Assembly: GCA_022701275.1 (NCBI GenBank)
Contig: CP031740.1
Span: 1,871,001 to 1,935,000 of the forward strand
Origin: Microcoleus vaginatus PCC 9802
Lineage (GTDB): Bacteria; Cyanobacteriota; Cyanobacteriia; Cyanobacteriales; Microcoleaceae
Direction of reading: 5' to 3'
Length of the DNA: 64,000 nucleotides
Position numbers and translations under genes: made by a program. Position 1 is the stretch's first letter. Every line of letters starts with the position of its first letter. The notes under the pieces are model-generated. The model did no database searches and was not told the origin of the DNA. It was given only the letters and a program-made list of their open reading frames with translations. Below, piece after piece: positions 19,189 through 28,330 of this stretch.

Positions 19189-19938
19189 TTATTGCTGAGT
19201 GTTCTGCATCAAGTTGGATGGAGAGCTTTTTACACTTGGCAAATTATATTTGGTCGCGGAAAGCTGTGCCACCATTTCTGCACGAGACGAAACCTCAAGC
19301 TTACGGAACATTCGCTTCAAAGCTTGCTTCACTGAATTCTCAGTAATCCAAAGTTCCCTCCCGATTTCTGCGTTGGTTCGCCCCAAAGCAACCAATTCGG
19401 CAATTTGCAATTCACGAGGCGTTAGGCGTGAGGTCTTGAAAGGTTGCTGTTGCGATTCCCTACCGGATAGCTTCGCTTCGCGCACTGTTGCAGCCCAAAC
19501 AGACAAGTGCAAACAGATCGCACTCAAATCGGCTAGATTTTGTGTATCAAAGGCGGGCATTGACTGTTCTCGGGTACAGCCCACTACACCCGCTAATTTA
19601 CCGCTATTTACGATCGGCCCCGCCATCACGTGCCAATGATCGGGACGGGGACAAATCATTGTCCAAACCTTGGGAGATGCCACCAATGCTTCATGGACAG
19701 GAGCGTGACGCTCCACTAGATAACGCACAACAGGATTATGTTCGATTGATAGTCCAATTTGCAGTGTTTTCTGAAGATTACTATCTACCAAGGGCAGCCG
19801 ATCGAAGAAAAAGATTCCCCATCGTTTAGCTGCAAAATACTCACCGATTTTGGGTAGGACTTGCGATCGCAAATCTTGTTCGTCCTTCACCTGGTCGATC
19901 GCTTCAAATAAAAGCTGCAAGGGACTTTTCATGGTCAT
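19189..19938 (-). CDS. GAF-domain LuxR-type transcriptional regulator
   Basis: 249 residues. The N-terminal region (about 10-150) has a GAF-like fold signature (IGEYFAAKRWGIFFFDRLP, VMAGPIVNSGKLAGVVGCTR). The C-terminal LuxR/GerE helix-turn-helix is at about 168-225 (LTPRELQIAELVALGRTNAE, then IGRELWITENSVKQALKRMF). It probably senses a small molecule or redox cue and regulates the divergent genes starting at 20025; only 86 bp separate the two starts. Between the domains, VREAKLSGRESQQQ is encoded by an in-frame copy of the 33-bp repeat that also occurs in the NRPS gene at 51420. The C-terminal tail abuts repeat copy 3. Confidence 0.9.
   Translation of the reverse strand: MTMKSPLQLLFEAIDQVKDEQDLRSQVLPKIGEYFAAKRWGIFFFDRLPLVDSNLQKTLQIGLSIEHNPVVRYLVERHAPVHEALVASPKVWTMICPRPDHWHVMAGPIVNSGKLAGVVGCTREQSMPAFDTQNLADLSAICLHLSVWAATVREAKLSGRESQQQPFKTSRLTPRELQIAELVALGRTNAEIGRELWITENSVKQALKRMFRKLEVSSRAEMVAQLSATKYNLPSVKSSPSNLMQNTQQ
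19452..19484. repeat. 33-bp dispersed repeat inside the LuxR-type gene
   Basis: Matches the consensus GCGATTCCCTGCGGGATAGC + TTCGCTTCGCGCA seen also at 27538, 30256 (reverse) and 51420. Here it lies in frame in the coding sequence of the GAF-LuxR regulator. Confidence 0.85.
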
Positions 19939-20024
19939 GGTGTCAAAAAGAGTACCCGATCGAGGTCTGGAAGCATTGCAATACTCAGTTTATATTACCC
20001 TTATAATCTCAAAAACAACTTGAC

Positions 20025-20447
20025 ATGACAACAGATTTGGAAATCGATCGCGATCCTACACCTTGGATGCCGATCGGCTTTTACGCAACTTCAATAGTCT
20101 TTAATGTCTGCTTAATTGCTCAGTTATTGACGGTTGGAGTTGCCTACTTCAATAATCCTGCATGGTGGAATATTCATGTTTGGCTAGTGCGAGGGTATGG
20201 TGGATTGTCATTAGTATTACTGGGATGGTCGTTTATCGCCCCCTTCTCACGCAGAATACGACATCTCGCCACAAGTTTGCCAGTGCTGCTTGGACTACAA
20301 TTTGCCAGCATTCATCTCAAAACTCCTCTTCACCTAGAGGTACTTCATCCTCTGATTGGATGTGCGTTGCTCTATGTTTCTTCCAGCCTTGTACATCGTC
20401 TATCGCGCACTTTATCGTCCAGCAACTATGAAAATAATCAAAGTTGA
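20025..20447 (+). CDS. DUF6220-like four-helix membrane protein
   Basis: 140 residues with about four hydrophobic segments: FYATSIVFNVCLIAQLLTVG, then WWNIHVWLVRGYGGLSLVLL, then a paired segment around LPVLLGLQFASIHL and HPLIGCALLYVSSSLVHRL. Size, helix number and conserved polar positions suit the DUF6220 family; function is unknown. It is divergent from the GAF-LuxR gene and is followed 9 bp later by the MAPEG remnant, so the two were probably co-transcribed under that regulator. Confidence 0.6.
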   Translation: MTTDLEIDRDPTPWMPIGFYATSIVFNVCLIAQLLTVGVAYFNNPAWWNIHVWLVRGYGGLSLVLLGWSFIAPFSRRIRHLATSLPVLLGLQFASIHLKTPLHLEVLHPLIGCALLYVSSSLVHRLSRTLSSSNYENNQS

Positions 20448-20456
20448 GAGATAGAA

Positions 20457-20891
20457 ATGACGCAAGATGCAATCTTCAGTCCCTTCTTTGCAACCGTGTT
20501 TCTAACACTCCTAGTCTAGGTGTATATGTACATCCGCCGTATCAGTTTTATCACCAGTCTAAAGCTCGGCCCGAACGAACTGGCTGTACCAGGCACACTG
20601 GCGCAGATATCGCCACCAAACGTATCCAATCCATCGGATAACCTAAAGAACCTGTTCGAGATCCCGATAATTTTTTATGCGCTTGTCCTATACCTCTTCA
20701 TCACAAAGCAGGTGGATACAGTGTATGTGAACGCCGCGTGGGTCTTCGTTGTGTTTCGCACATTGCATAGTGCTGTCCATTGCACATTCAATCTCATCAT
20801 ACTTCGGTTCTACCTCTACCTATTTGCCACGCTCGCGGTGTGGTTCATCGCGATCCGCGCAGCACTTATCCACTTTGGCACAATTGATTAA
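20457..20891 (+). pseudogene. MAPEG family membrane protein interrupted by an amber codon
   Basis: The ATG at 20457 starts MTQDAIFSPFFATVFLTLLV, then a TAG at 20517, and the same frame continues VYMYIRRISFITSLKLGP, SNPSDNLKNLFEIPIIFYAL and FRTLHSAVHCTFNLIILRFY to a normal stop. The post-stop part is a complete MAPEG domain (hallmarks NLFE.P and R..H...H). The missing residue at the TAG is probably Trp (TGG to TAG). A 123-residue product could still start at the internal ATG at 20520. MAPEG proteins are eicosanoid/glutathione-related membrane proteins; the bacterial role is unclear. Confidence 0.75.
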
Positions 20892-21022
20892 CCTCGCTCA
20901 AATGAGCTAGAAGTTATCAACAGTCGCCGAACAATGAGCGTGCAGCGGAAAGGCCGCTCTGTTTCTACCTGTGTGTTCGGGGTATTGGGGGGCGGTCTGC
21001 TACTGAACCAAGTCGTTAGGTC

Positions 21023-21152
21023 GCGATCGCAATACCCAATACTTCAAAATTACCAGTGGGTCGATCGCCCTTCAATTCGGTATTGCGATCGCTCTCTTAA
21101 TTTCTAGCGTTATTGTTCTGCCAAGAGTGCGATATTTGTCAAGGGCGATCGC
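21023..21152. repeat. Dispersed 130-bp HIP1 repeat, copy 4 (full)
   Basis: Almost identical to the copy at 11055-11184, with the same 14-bp inverted arms and GCGATCGC at both ends. It lies in the 370-bp gap between the convergent MAPEG remnant and the permease-kinase gene; nothing else is recognised there. Confidence 0.9.
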
Positions 21153-21261
21153 GCTTCTAAGATTCTTACGGCTTCAGATCGAGCAGTTTGCCGTAATTGA
21201 CACCCGGATTGATTATTGTACCGCCTCAGATTGTTTGAGGGCTGCACTGAACGCCAAGTGG

Positions 21262-23772
21262 TTAAGATTCAGCAGCGATCGGGAGTGCTGAAATTATCTG
21301 TTGCCGAATGGGTATCTGAATCACAAACTCAGTGCCTGATCCAGGTGTAGAAAAACACTTGATTTTACCGCGATGCTTTTCAGTAATGATTTGATAACTA
21401 ATAGACATCCCCAAACCCGTACCTTTACCGATGGCTTTGGTGGTAAAAAATGGGTCAAAAATGCGCTGCTTCACTGTGTCTGGCATACCGATTCCGTTGT
21501 CAGCGATCGCCACCTCCACCCATTGATTGTCTATCGCAGAAGTCCGAATCCTAATTTGGTTCGGGGTGTCTTTAAGCTCCTGATAGGAGCGTTTGGTATT
21601 CATCTCATCTAGGGCATCCAGGGCATTAACCAAAATATTCATGAATACCTGATTGAGTTGTCCGGGGAAACATTCCACCTTCGGCAAATTGCCATAGTCT
21701 TTGATCGTTACCACGGCTGGACACTCTGGTTTATCTTTGAGGCGGTGTTGCAAAATCAGCAATGTACTTTCAATTCCCTCATGAATATCAACATATTTGA
21801 AGTCTGCTTCATCCATACGAGAAAAGTTTCGCAACGAGACGACAATACCGCGAATTCGCTCGGTTCCTACCCTTAGAGATGAAATTATCTTTTGGATATC
21901 TTCAGTGAGGAATTCCAAATCGATTTCCTCTGCCATTGCTTGCACCTCTGGATCGTTGCTGGGATGGCGCTGTTGATAGAGTTCGATCATCTGCAGCAGA
22001 TTTTGGGTATATTCGTCCAGGTGGGTAAGATTACCGTGGATGAAGTTGACCGGGTTATTGATTTCATGGGCAATTCCCGCAACCAACTGTCCCAAGCTAG
22101 ACATTTTTTCGCTTTGGATAACGTGCATCTGAGCTTTTTTCAGTTCGTTTAGGGTCGTCTCCAGTTCTTTTGCTTGCGCGGTCGAGGAGATTGCTAGTTC
22201 TTCGATCGCAGCAACCTGGGGCAGAGTTGTCCAGCAAGCAATCGCCACTCCCACAAATGCCAGCGTCATCAACACAATCATCAGCAGATAGGGATTGTTG
22301 GTTCCGGCTTCTACCCGCAGCCTGGAGCGGATCAGCCAACTGATCGTCGCTGTACCACAAATCAGCGCAATCAAAATTGCGACCTGAAGCACCACAAAGT
22401 ATTCGTTTTTAGGAGGAGTTACTGGCTTGGTATGGAGTCGATCCCACCACGGTAAATGCAAAGATGCCCAAGGAATCCGCAGAATCGCAGCGTCGATCGC
22501 TATCACTACTAACGGCAACAGCAATCCGAGACAAAAATCCATCCATCCCCAGGCAAAACCACCCACCACGAGGGAAATGAACTCCACCACCAGTAATGCT
22601 AAGGATAGTCGCCCCCAACGCACGACTGGATCGTTGCGCTGCATCCACAGCCCCAAGTGGAACCCCATGATAGAAATGAAAAAACTCACCCCTGACACCA
22701 CGACAATTCGAGTGGTGTTGCCCCATACTAAAAACCCTAAACTACAGATAAAGGTTAGCAGCAGCGCGGGTTCTAGGGCACCCCGACGGGACGCTGCGCC
22801 AAATCCGGGAGACAACAGCCCATCCTGCGCGAGTTGGAAAAGGATGCGGGGCGTATTGCAAACGCTAGTCGCAGAGCCCAACAAAGAGCTAGCCGCAACC
22901 AGCAATGTGACTATGGCAGGGGCAGCGTCTCCCCAGAAAGGCTTGGCAGCCACCAAGAAATTGCCGTACAAATTGCCTTCTAAACCGGGAGCGGTTGCCA
23001 ACTGCACCAACAGTAAACTGCCACCCACAAACACCAGAGGCATGAACCAGGCAACCCAAGACAACGCCTTGAGGGTGTCTTTTGGGTGCACACTGTCTGC
23101 TACAAAGGATGAAGCTGTATCGCAGCCATAGAAGCTATAAGCGGCAAACAAGTACCATTTCAGCCAGTCCTGGACACTGATGGCATCAATGCTGCTAGGC
23201 AAGAGTCCGGGGCTTTGGGGCGAAAAGGCAAGCCAGCCTAAACCCTGAACGCAAAAGAGGAGTAAAAAGCCGATCGAAGGAAAGACAAAAAATAGGTGAA
23301 GAATGGCGACGGCGCGGGTGCCACTGAATGCTAAAAAGTAAGCGATCGCAGTAAAACCGATCTCAAACACTTTTTCTGGAATATTCAGCCCCATCGGTTC
23401 TAAATGGAATTGAATCAAGTTTGTGAGGACGATCGCATTAATGGGCGGAAAGGAAACCCACCCCAAGTAGTAGGCAATCCCCAAGTAGCGGGAAAGGGCA
23501 GGGTAACGATGGAGCAATCGCGTGATGTAATTTGGTGTTCCTCCAGATACATCTGGATATTTCTCACCCAAACTCTGAACTTGAAGGTTAAACAGAATTC
23601 CGACGATAACACCAGGAATCCAAACCAACAGCGATGCGGAGCCAATTTCTGCTTGCATCGACGGCGCTAAGGTAAACCACATCAGATATCCAACCACACT
23701 AAACCCCCAAGCTTCCGCAGAGGACATGGTGCGCCGGAGGCGATTCAGAAATGGCACACGATCTATTTCCAT
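21262..23772 (-). CDS. APC-type permease fused to a sensor histidine kinase
   Basis: 836 residues. Residues 1 to about 500 form an amino acid/polyamine/organocation-type permease with 12 or more hydrophobic segments ([78 protein letters not shown]). A coiled linker ([20 protein letters not shown]) leads to HisKA with [18 protein letters not shown] (His about 569). HATPase follows, with [17 protein letters not shown] and [14 protein letters not shown] (about 690-825). This suggests a transporter that reports substrate or flux to a two-component pathway, like CbrA-type transporter-kinases but with an APC core. The product sits in the cytoplasmic membrane. No response regulator is adjacent. Confidence 0.9.
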   Translation of the reverse strand: MEIDRVPFLNRLRRTMSSAEAWGFSVVGYLMWFTLAPSMQAEIGSASLLVWIPGVIVGILFNLQVQSLGEKYPDVSGGTPNYITRLLHRYPALSRYLGIAYYLGWVSFPPINAIVLTNLIQFHLEPMGLNIPEKVFEIGFTAIAYFLAFSGTRAVAILHLFFVFPSIGFLLLFCVQGLGWLAFSPQSPGLLPSSIDAISVQDWLKWYLFAAYSFYGCDTASSFVADSVHPKDTLKALSWVAWFMPLVFVGGSLLLVQLATAPGLEGNLYGNFLVAAKPFWGDAAPAIVTLLVAASSLLGSATSVCNTPRILFQLAQDGLLSPGFGAASRRGALEPALLLTFICSLGFLVWGNTTRIVVVSGVSFFISIMGFHLGLWMQRNDPVVRWGRLSLALLVVEFISLVVGGFAWGWMDFCLGLLLPLVVIAIDAAILRIPWASLHLPWWDRLHTKPVTPPKNEYFVVLQVAILIALICGTATISWLIRSRLRVEAGTNNPYLLMIVLMTLAFVGVAIACWTTLPQVAAIEELAISSTAQAKELETTLNELKKAQMHVIQSEKMSSLGQLVAGIAHEINNPVNFIHGNLTHLDEYTQNLLQMIELYQQRHPSNDPEVQAMAEEIDLEFLTEDIQKIISSLRVGTERIRGIVVSLRNFSRMDEADFKYVDIHEGIESTLLILQHRLKDKPECPAVVTIKDYGNLPKVECFPGQLNQVFMNILVNALDALDEMNTKRSYQELKDTPNQIRIRTSAIDNQWVEVAIADNGIGMPDTVKQRIFDPFFTTKAIGKGTGLGMSISYQIITEKHRGKIKCFSTPGSGTEFVIQIPIRQQIISALPIAAES

Positions 23773-24138
23773 AACCAGCAGATAGGGGTAATCCTATTGT
23801 GATACAAGTGCAATTTTTACACTCACTAAAAAACAAATACCTAGTCTTTCCTTCTAGTGATAAAAATTCTCAGATCGAGCTGATGTAGCGGTGAAAGATT
23901 GAGGCAATCAGTTGAGGTTGCTAGCCATCGCACTCTTGATCACAACAACTCATTAGAACTGATATCTGGCACCAGTTGCAATAACCCTTTCATGGGCGGG
24001 CTACAAGAGCAACGGCCCACAAAAAAAGTCACTTTTTTTGGAAGAGGTCGAAAAGCCTGTTAAGCGAGAATGGTGCAATATCTCAGTTGAAACTAACTCA
24101 ATAGAGTCTTTTCACTTTGTTTGATGTGCCGTTAGCTA

Positions 24139-24190
24139 GCGATCGCAATACTCAATACCAAATACTTCAAAATTACCTGCGGGCGATCGC
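24139..24190. repeat. Dispersed HIP1 repeat, copy 5 (partial)
   Basis: Only the left part is present (GCGATCGCAATACTCAATAC through AATACTTCAAAATTACCTGC to GGGCGATCGC), directly upstream of the HicB/HicA remnant. The surrounding gap 23773-24252 has no intact gene. Confidence 0.75.
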
Positions 24191-24252
24191 GCCGGAGCAA
24201 GTTTTGAAGCGATGCGCTAAAATCCTGTTCAGATAGCTATGATAGATTAATC

Positions 24253-24451
24253 ATGAATATCAAGGCGATTATCTGGCAAGAAGATGGCCTATGGTGCGGC
24301 TCAGTTCCAGCACTTCCGGGTTGCTACACATAGAGAGAGTTAGGAACAATTGTTAGAGATGCTTGAAGATGCTGTTCAGGGTTGGCTTGAAGTCGTCAAT
24401 CAACAAAATGAACTGGCGCCGGAGAAACAGTTAATTGAGTTATCTCTATGA
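24253..24451 (+). pseudogene. HicB-like antitoxin remnant (second locus)
   Basis: The frame from 24253 reads MNIKAIIWQEDGLWCGSVPA then LPGCYT and a TAG. After a frameshift the family continues EMLEDAVQGWLEVVNQQNEL, then PEKQLIELSL and TGA at 24449. This is the HicB pattern (VPALPGCYSQG......A..GWLEV...L.E). The stop codon overlaps the ATG of the hicA remnant (ATGA), preserving the original operon junction. Confidence 0.8.
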
Positions 24452-24531
24452 AATCTGTTTCTGGCAAAGCACTCTGCAAAATCGTTGAGCGACATGGTTA
24501 GGAGCTAAAAAGAATCGCTTTGTCTCGTTAG
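24448..24531 (+). pseudogene. HicA-like toxin remnant
   Basis: Reads MKSVSGKALCKIVERHG, then TAG (24499), then ELKRI. This is the N-terminal HicA signature (SGKEL.K.LERHGWELKRI.GSHH) with the Trp codon changed to amber. The catalytic GSHH part is lost. Confidence 0.75.
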
Positions 24532-24620
24532 AAGACTCTTTTGCTCTCCCTCCCTAATTCTTCAATCCACCGGGTCGTCTTCATCAAAAAAATTGAAAAG
24601 GTAAAAGCCTTTTTAGGCCT

Positions 24621-25007
24621 ATGAAATGGTTGAGTCAATATCTTTACGAAATCAAATTAGATAAAGCTATTCTCTGGTGCTATCTCATTTGGTATGTTGT
24701 AGTTGTTTGTTTTCATTTCGATACTTCGCTTAAGATATGGATTAATTCCCTTGGTATAAGTGTTGTAATCGGTACGGGTCTGATGCTAAGTGTTTCTTCT
24801 AGTAAAGGCAAAAGAGATCATTGGCAGACATTCAGGTTATATCTCATGCCATTTTGTGTCTCAAGCTTCTCAGCCTTGATTAAAGAGCAGGGATTTATCG
24901 TATTCATATCACCAAATCTCAAAGAAACAATAGTCTCAGTATCATGCTGTGTTCTGTTTCTATCAGTTATTTTAGTAGTCAAAGTATTCACAAATAAAGT
25001 TATTTAG
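24621..25007 (+). CDS. Hypothetical small membrane protein
   Basis: 128 residues, not recognised. Four hydrophobic segments are visible (LDKAILWCYLIWYVVVVCFH; LGISVVIGTGLMLSVSS; FRLYLMPFCVSSFSALI; IVSVSCCVLFLSVILVVKVF) with short charged loops (SSSKGKRDHWQ). It is AT-rich and isolated, next to dead TA genes and repeats. It may be a recently acquired gene or a decaying fragment. Confidence 0.5.
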   Translation: MKWLSQYLYEIKLDKAILWCYLIWYVVVVCFHFDTSLKIWINSLGISVVIGTGLMLSVSSSKGKRDHWQTFRLYLMPFCVSSFSALIKEQGFIVFISPNLKETIVSVSCCVLFLSVILVVKVFTNKVI

Positions 25008-25138
25008 TAGGAGCAGGAAAGTTTGTAAAATGCAGCACAAATATGACATTTAAGGCTGTAATTCCCCCGATGGCCTTTAAAGACTATCGACATTGTAGAA
25101 TTATTACGCCCCGATGAAGCGATTGAATTGCTTATTGA

Positions 25139-25204
25139 AATCGCTTTCTTAGTTTCTAGTCCGATAGTTCTTTGAGTGCGATCGCTTTTTGGTTGGGCGA
25201 TCGC
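25139..25204. repeat. Dispersed HIP1 repeat, copy 6 (degenerate right half)
   Basis: Aligns with the right half of the 130-bp repeat: AATCGCTTTCTTAGTTTCTA, then GTTCTTTGAGTGCGATCGC and GGGCGATCGC, with about a quarter of positions changed. The gap 25008-25501 holds no other supported feature. Confidence 0.55.
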
Positions 25205-25501
25205 CGAGTTGTACTATACTGGCCTCTGTAAAGAAATTACAATGCTCCCCAGACGAAGATCGGCGGTAAGCGGGTTGCTAAAATCGGTCGATCGCGCTGG
25301 CATTTTTTGCCCTCAAATCCCTTTCTTTGGATTAATAGGCGTTTTAAATTCTGCTTTCTACTTTCTCCCTTGGGGCGACACAAGCGGTGGGTAATGCCCT
25401 CCCTACGGTCACTTCTCAATAACCAATTATTAATTGTTAGTATTCCATCAGGAAGCCAAAAAGATATATCATAATCTTAACCGGATCATTTCTTCCCAGA
25501 T

Positions 25502-27532
25502 ATGTTCTACTGTTCTAATCCCAGGTGTCCTCATCCTTTCAATCCCGACAACTCTAAATTTTGTCAAAGTTGCGGCCAGTCCGACCTCACGCCTCTCTTC
25601 AGAAACCGCTACCGCGTGATTCGACTGTTGGGCGAAGGGGGATTTGGCAGAACTTATGAAGCGGTAGATACGGATCGCATGGACGATCCCTGCGTAATCA
25701 AGCAGTTTGTACCCCAATTTCAAGGAACCTCCGCACTTGAAAAAGCCACAGAATTGTTTAAAGCAGAAGCAAAACGACTTTACGAACTCGGCGAACATCC
25801 CCAAATTCCTCGATTAATTGCTTATTTTGAGCAAGACAAGCGACTTTATTTAGTACAAGAGTTGATTGAGGGGCAAACTTTACTAGCAGAATTAACTCAG
25901 CAGGGTGTTTTTAGCGAAGAAAAAATTTGGCAGTTACTCGCAGATGTACTGCCGATTTTGAAATTTGTGCACGATCGCAATGTCATTCACCGAGACATCA
26001 AACTTGAGAATATCATGCGCCGCCGCACCTCTGTTAGCTCCTCCCTGCCAAAGGCGGGAAATTTTCGCAATTCAGCTTTCCGAAGAGGAGGGCGGGGAGA
26101 GTTAGTTCTGATAGATTTTGGCATTTCCAAACAAGTGACGGGCTCGCTGATGAGCAAAGTAGGCACGACGGTAGGAACGCCCGGATATTCGCCGATCGAA
26201 CAAATGCGCGGTCAAGTTTTCCCCGGAAGCGATTTGTACAGTTTGGGAATAACTTGCCTGAGACTGCTAACTCAATGTTTGCCAAAAATTGACGGTTCCG
26301 ATGACCTTTATGACCCGATAAACGGCGGCTGGATTTGGAGAGAACGGTTGCCCGCCAGCACAAAAGTCAGCAGCGAGTTGACAAAAATTTTAGATAAGTT
26401 AATTGAAGATTATCTCAAAAATAGATATCAATCGGCTGATGAAGTAATCAAAGCTTTAAATCTCTATTCTTTACCCCCCCAACCCCCTTTTGTCAAGGGA
26501 GGACAACTTGCTTTAAATTCTTCTGTGACAAAGGGAGGGCCACTTGCTTTAAATTCTTCTGTGACAAAGGGAGGGCCACTTGCTATTAATAGTCCGCTCA
26601 ATCAAAGCGGGAAAATCAATAGCAATATCTCTGTCAATCCCAGGGGAAAATCCAACACCAATCCGCCTCCGAACCAGGCATCGCAAAAAATTGCCGCTGT
26701 CAAAAGCACTTTTGAATTTCAGGTGGTGACAGTAGACAAGCGCGGGAAGCAAACTAATGTTAACAGCGGCCAAGCGCGTTTTTTTGAAGAAAATCTTGGT
26801 AGCAGTACAGGGCTGGAAATGGTATCGGTTCCTGGCGGTACTTTTTTCATGGGTTCTCCAAAAGAGCGGGGTGATAGCGACGAAAAACCGCAGCACCCAG
26901 TAACTTTAGGATCTTTCTATATTAGCAAATTTCCAGTCACTCAGGCTCAGTGGACAGCAGTTGCGGCGCTGCCGGAAATTAAAATATTTCTCAATCCCGA
27001 TGCAGCTCGTTTTAAAGGTGCAAATCGACCTGTAGAAAATGTATCTTGGTACGAGGCTGTGGAGTTTTGCGATCGACTTTCTCGCAAAACGGGTAAGAAT
27101 TATCGCTTGCCTAGCGAAGCCCAATGGGAATATGCTTGCCGGGGGCAAACTACGGGGCCGTTTCACTTTGGGGAAACGATTACCAGCGAGTTAGCCAATT
27201 ACAACGGAAATTCTAATTACGCTGACGCGCCGAAGGGAGTTTATCGCTTTCAAACGACAGATGTTGGCAGTTTTAAACCTAATGCTTTTGGATTGTACGA
27301 TTTCCACGGAAATGTTTGGGAATGGTGCGCGGATTCTTGGCACAATAATTATAACGGTGCGCCTGCTGATGGTAGCGTTTGGGAGTCTGACGGGGACTCT
27401 TCGCTGAGGTTGTTGCGGGGGGGTTCTTGGAACGATCATCCTCCGAATTGTCGCAGCGCGTGCCGCCTCAGATATCAGCCGGATTGTAAGGCTAGTATTG
27501 TGGGTTTTCGAGTGGTTCTTTCTGTTGTTTAA
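25502..27532 (+). CDS. Bifunctional Ser/Thr protein kinase / formylglycine-generating enzyme-family protein
   Basis: 676 residues. The N-terminus has a four-cysteine zinc-ribbon-like motif (MFYCSNPRCPHPFNPDNSKF + CQSCG). A kinase domain follows at about 33-315: LGEGGFGRTYEAV glycine loop, CVIKQF lysine, VIHRDIKLENI, LIDFGISK, GTPGYSPIEQMRG. A low-complexity linker with 12-residue repeats (LALNSSVTKGGP) leads to an FGE-sulfatase domain at about 435-676 (VPGGTFFMGSPKERGD, RPVENVSWYEAVEFCDRLS, GLYDFHGNVWEWCADSW, RLLRGGSWNDHPPNCRSACR, GFRVV). This is a known cyanobacterial kinase-FGE architecture. Between RRRT and ELVLIDFG an insertion of about 25 residues, rich in Ser/Arg/Gly, looks like translated repeat DNA (26029-26103). 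Confidence 0.93.
   Translation: MFYCSNPRCPHPFNPDNSKFCQSCGQSDLTPLFRNRYRVIRLLGEGGFGRTYEAVDTDRMDDPCVIKQFVPQFQGTSALEKATELFKAEAKRLYELGEHPQIPRLIAYFEQDKRLYLVQELIEGQTLLAELTQQGVFSEEKIWQLLADVLPILKFVHDRNVIHRDIKLENIMRRRTSVSSSLPKAGNFRNSAFRRGGRGELVLIDFGISKQVTGSLMSKVGTTVGTPGYSPIEQMRGQVFPGSDLYSLGITCLRLLTQCLPKIDGSDDLYDPINGGWIWRERLPASTKVSSELTKILDKLIEDYLKNRYQSADEVIKALNLYSLPPQPPFVKGGQLALNSSVTKGGPLALNSSVTKGGPLAINSPLNQSGKINSNISVNPRGKSNTNPPPNQASQKIAAVKSTFEFQVVTVDKRGKQTNVNSGQARFFEENLGSSTGLEMVSVPGGTFFMGSPKERGDSDEKPQHPVTLGSFYISKFPVTQAQWTAVAALPEIKIFLNPDAARFKGANRPVENVSWYEAVEFCDRLSRKTGKNYRLPSEAQWEYACRGQTTGPFHFGETITSELANYNGNSNYADAPKGVYRFQTTDVGSFKPNAFGLYDFHGNVWEWCADSWHNNYNGAPADGSVWESDGDSSLRLLRGGSWNDHPPNCRSACRLRYQPDCKASIVGFRVVLSVV
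26509..26580. repeat. 36-bp coding tandem repeat in the kinase-FGE linker
   Basis: Two consecutive 36-bp units encode LALNSSVTKGGP; a third partial unit flanks them. The preceding CCCCCCCAACCCCCTTTTGT segment resembles the intergenic CCCCCT/AGGGGG repeat at 5510, suggesting the linker arose from such DNA. Confidence 0.7.
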
Positions 27533-27537
27533 GAATG

Positions 27538-27569
27538 GCGATTCCCTACGGGATAGCTGCGCTTCCCGC
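27538..27569. repeat. 33-bp dispersed repeat, intergenic copy
   Basis: GCGATTCCCTACGGGATAGC followed by TGCGCTTCCCGC, between the convergent kinase-FGE and Uma2 genes. Confidence 0.8.
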
Positions 27570-27579
27570 TTTTTTTAAC

Positions 27580-28140
27580 TTAGCTAAAACTCAACCAGCT
27601 AAAAACTGTTTCAATAGTTAATTCTAACTCAATCCCCTTAAGTATTGGCAAATCAGTTGAACCTTTGTACAACTCCACTCTTTGCCCGGGAAATACCGCT
27701 AAAATACTTTCTTCTTCTGGAATCATTAACCACCCCAATTCAGTGCCTTGTTGCGAACAAGCAAGTAATTTAGCAAGCACTTTTGTTGGGCTTTGTTCGG
27801 GAGAAAGAATTTCAATCGCCCAGTCTGGATAAATTTCAAAGCGGTTAGCAATTCTACCAGATGGTAGAAAGGGAATTCTTTCCCACCGGAATACTGCTAC
27901 ATCTGGGACGAGTGATGCACCGCCGAAAGTGCAACGCAACTCTGGAAAAGTATAAGCAATCTTTGGTGTTTCGACTATGTGGTTGATGACATTGCAAAGC
28001 TTACCTTGCAATCTGCTATGTTCACCTTGAGGTCTGGGTTTTTGAAGGATTTCTTTGTTGATATATTCTGAAGCTGGGCCAGTTTCTGGAAGTTTTAGGA
28101 ACTCCTCTAAGTTGGGCGAGATTTTAATGACTGTTGTCAT
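27580..28140 (-). CDS. Uma2 family endonuclease (DUF820)
   Basis: 186 residues with the PD-(D/E)XK-like core of Uma2 proteins: ASLVPDVAVFRWERIP (Asp of the active site, about 92) and YPDWAIEILSPEQSPTKVLA (Glu of the E-x-L element). These proteins are expanded in filamentous cyanobacteria; the substrate is unknown, and many may be selfish or regulatory nucleases. The length is normal for the family. The gene is single, reverse strand, between repeat DNA on both sides. Confidence 0.88.
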   Translation of the reverse strand: MTTVIKISPNLEEFLKLPETGPASEYINKEILQKPRPQGEHSRLQGKLCNVINHIVETPKIAYTFPELRCTFGGASLVPDVAVFRWERIPFLPSGRIANRFEIYPDWAIEILSPEQSPTKVLAKLLACSQQGTELGWLMIPEEESILAVFPGQRVELYKGSTDLPILKGIELELTIETVFSWLSFS

Positions 28141-28150
28141 AGGTAAAGTC

Positions 28151-28195
28151 GATTTTAGATTTTAGATTTTAGATTTTAGATTTTAGATTTTAAAT
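28151..28195. repeat. Heptamer tandem repeat (GATTTTA)
   Basis: Six or so perfect 7-bp units GATTTTA immediately upstream of the Uma2 gene. The reverse complement, TAAAATC, forms the arrays at 55870 and 57438. Confidence 0.85.
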
Positions 28196-28330
28196 TGGAT
28201 AGATACAGCGTATCCCAGGTTTATTAACAGCAGTAGGGACACGGCAGTGCCTTGTCCCTACGAAAATTGAGCGCTCGGCGGGTGTCATTCATCAACGTGG
28301 AATCTGCTGTATGAAGGACAAATTCTTGCC

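Noticed and set aside
22427..23131. 234-codon open frame on the + strand
   Set aside because: Lies antisense to the membrane part of the permease-kinase; composition (Thr/Pro/Asn/Lys-rich, no motifs) is that of a mirror frame.
25176..25394. 72-codon frame upstream of the kinase-FGE gene
   Set aside because: No ribosome-binding site, no motifs, overlaps repeat copy 6.
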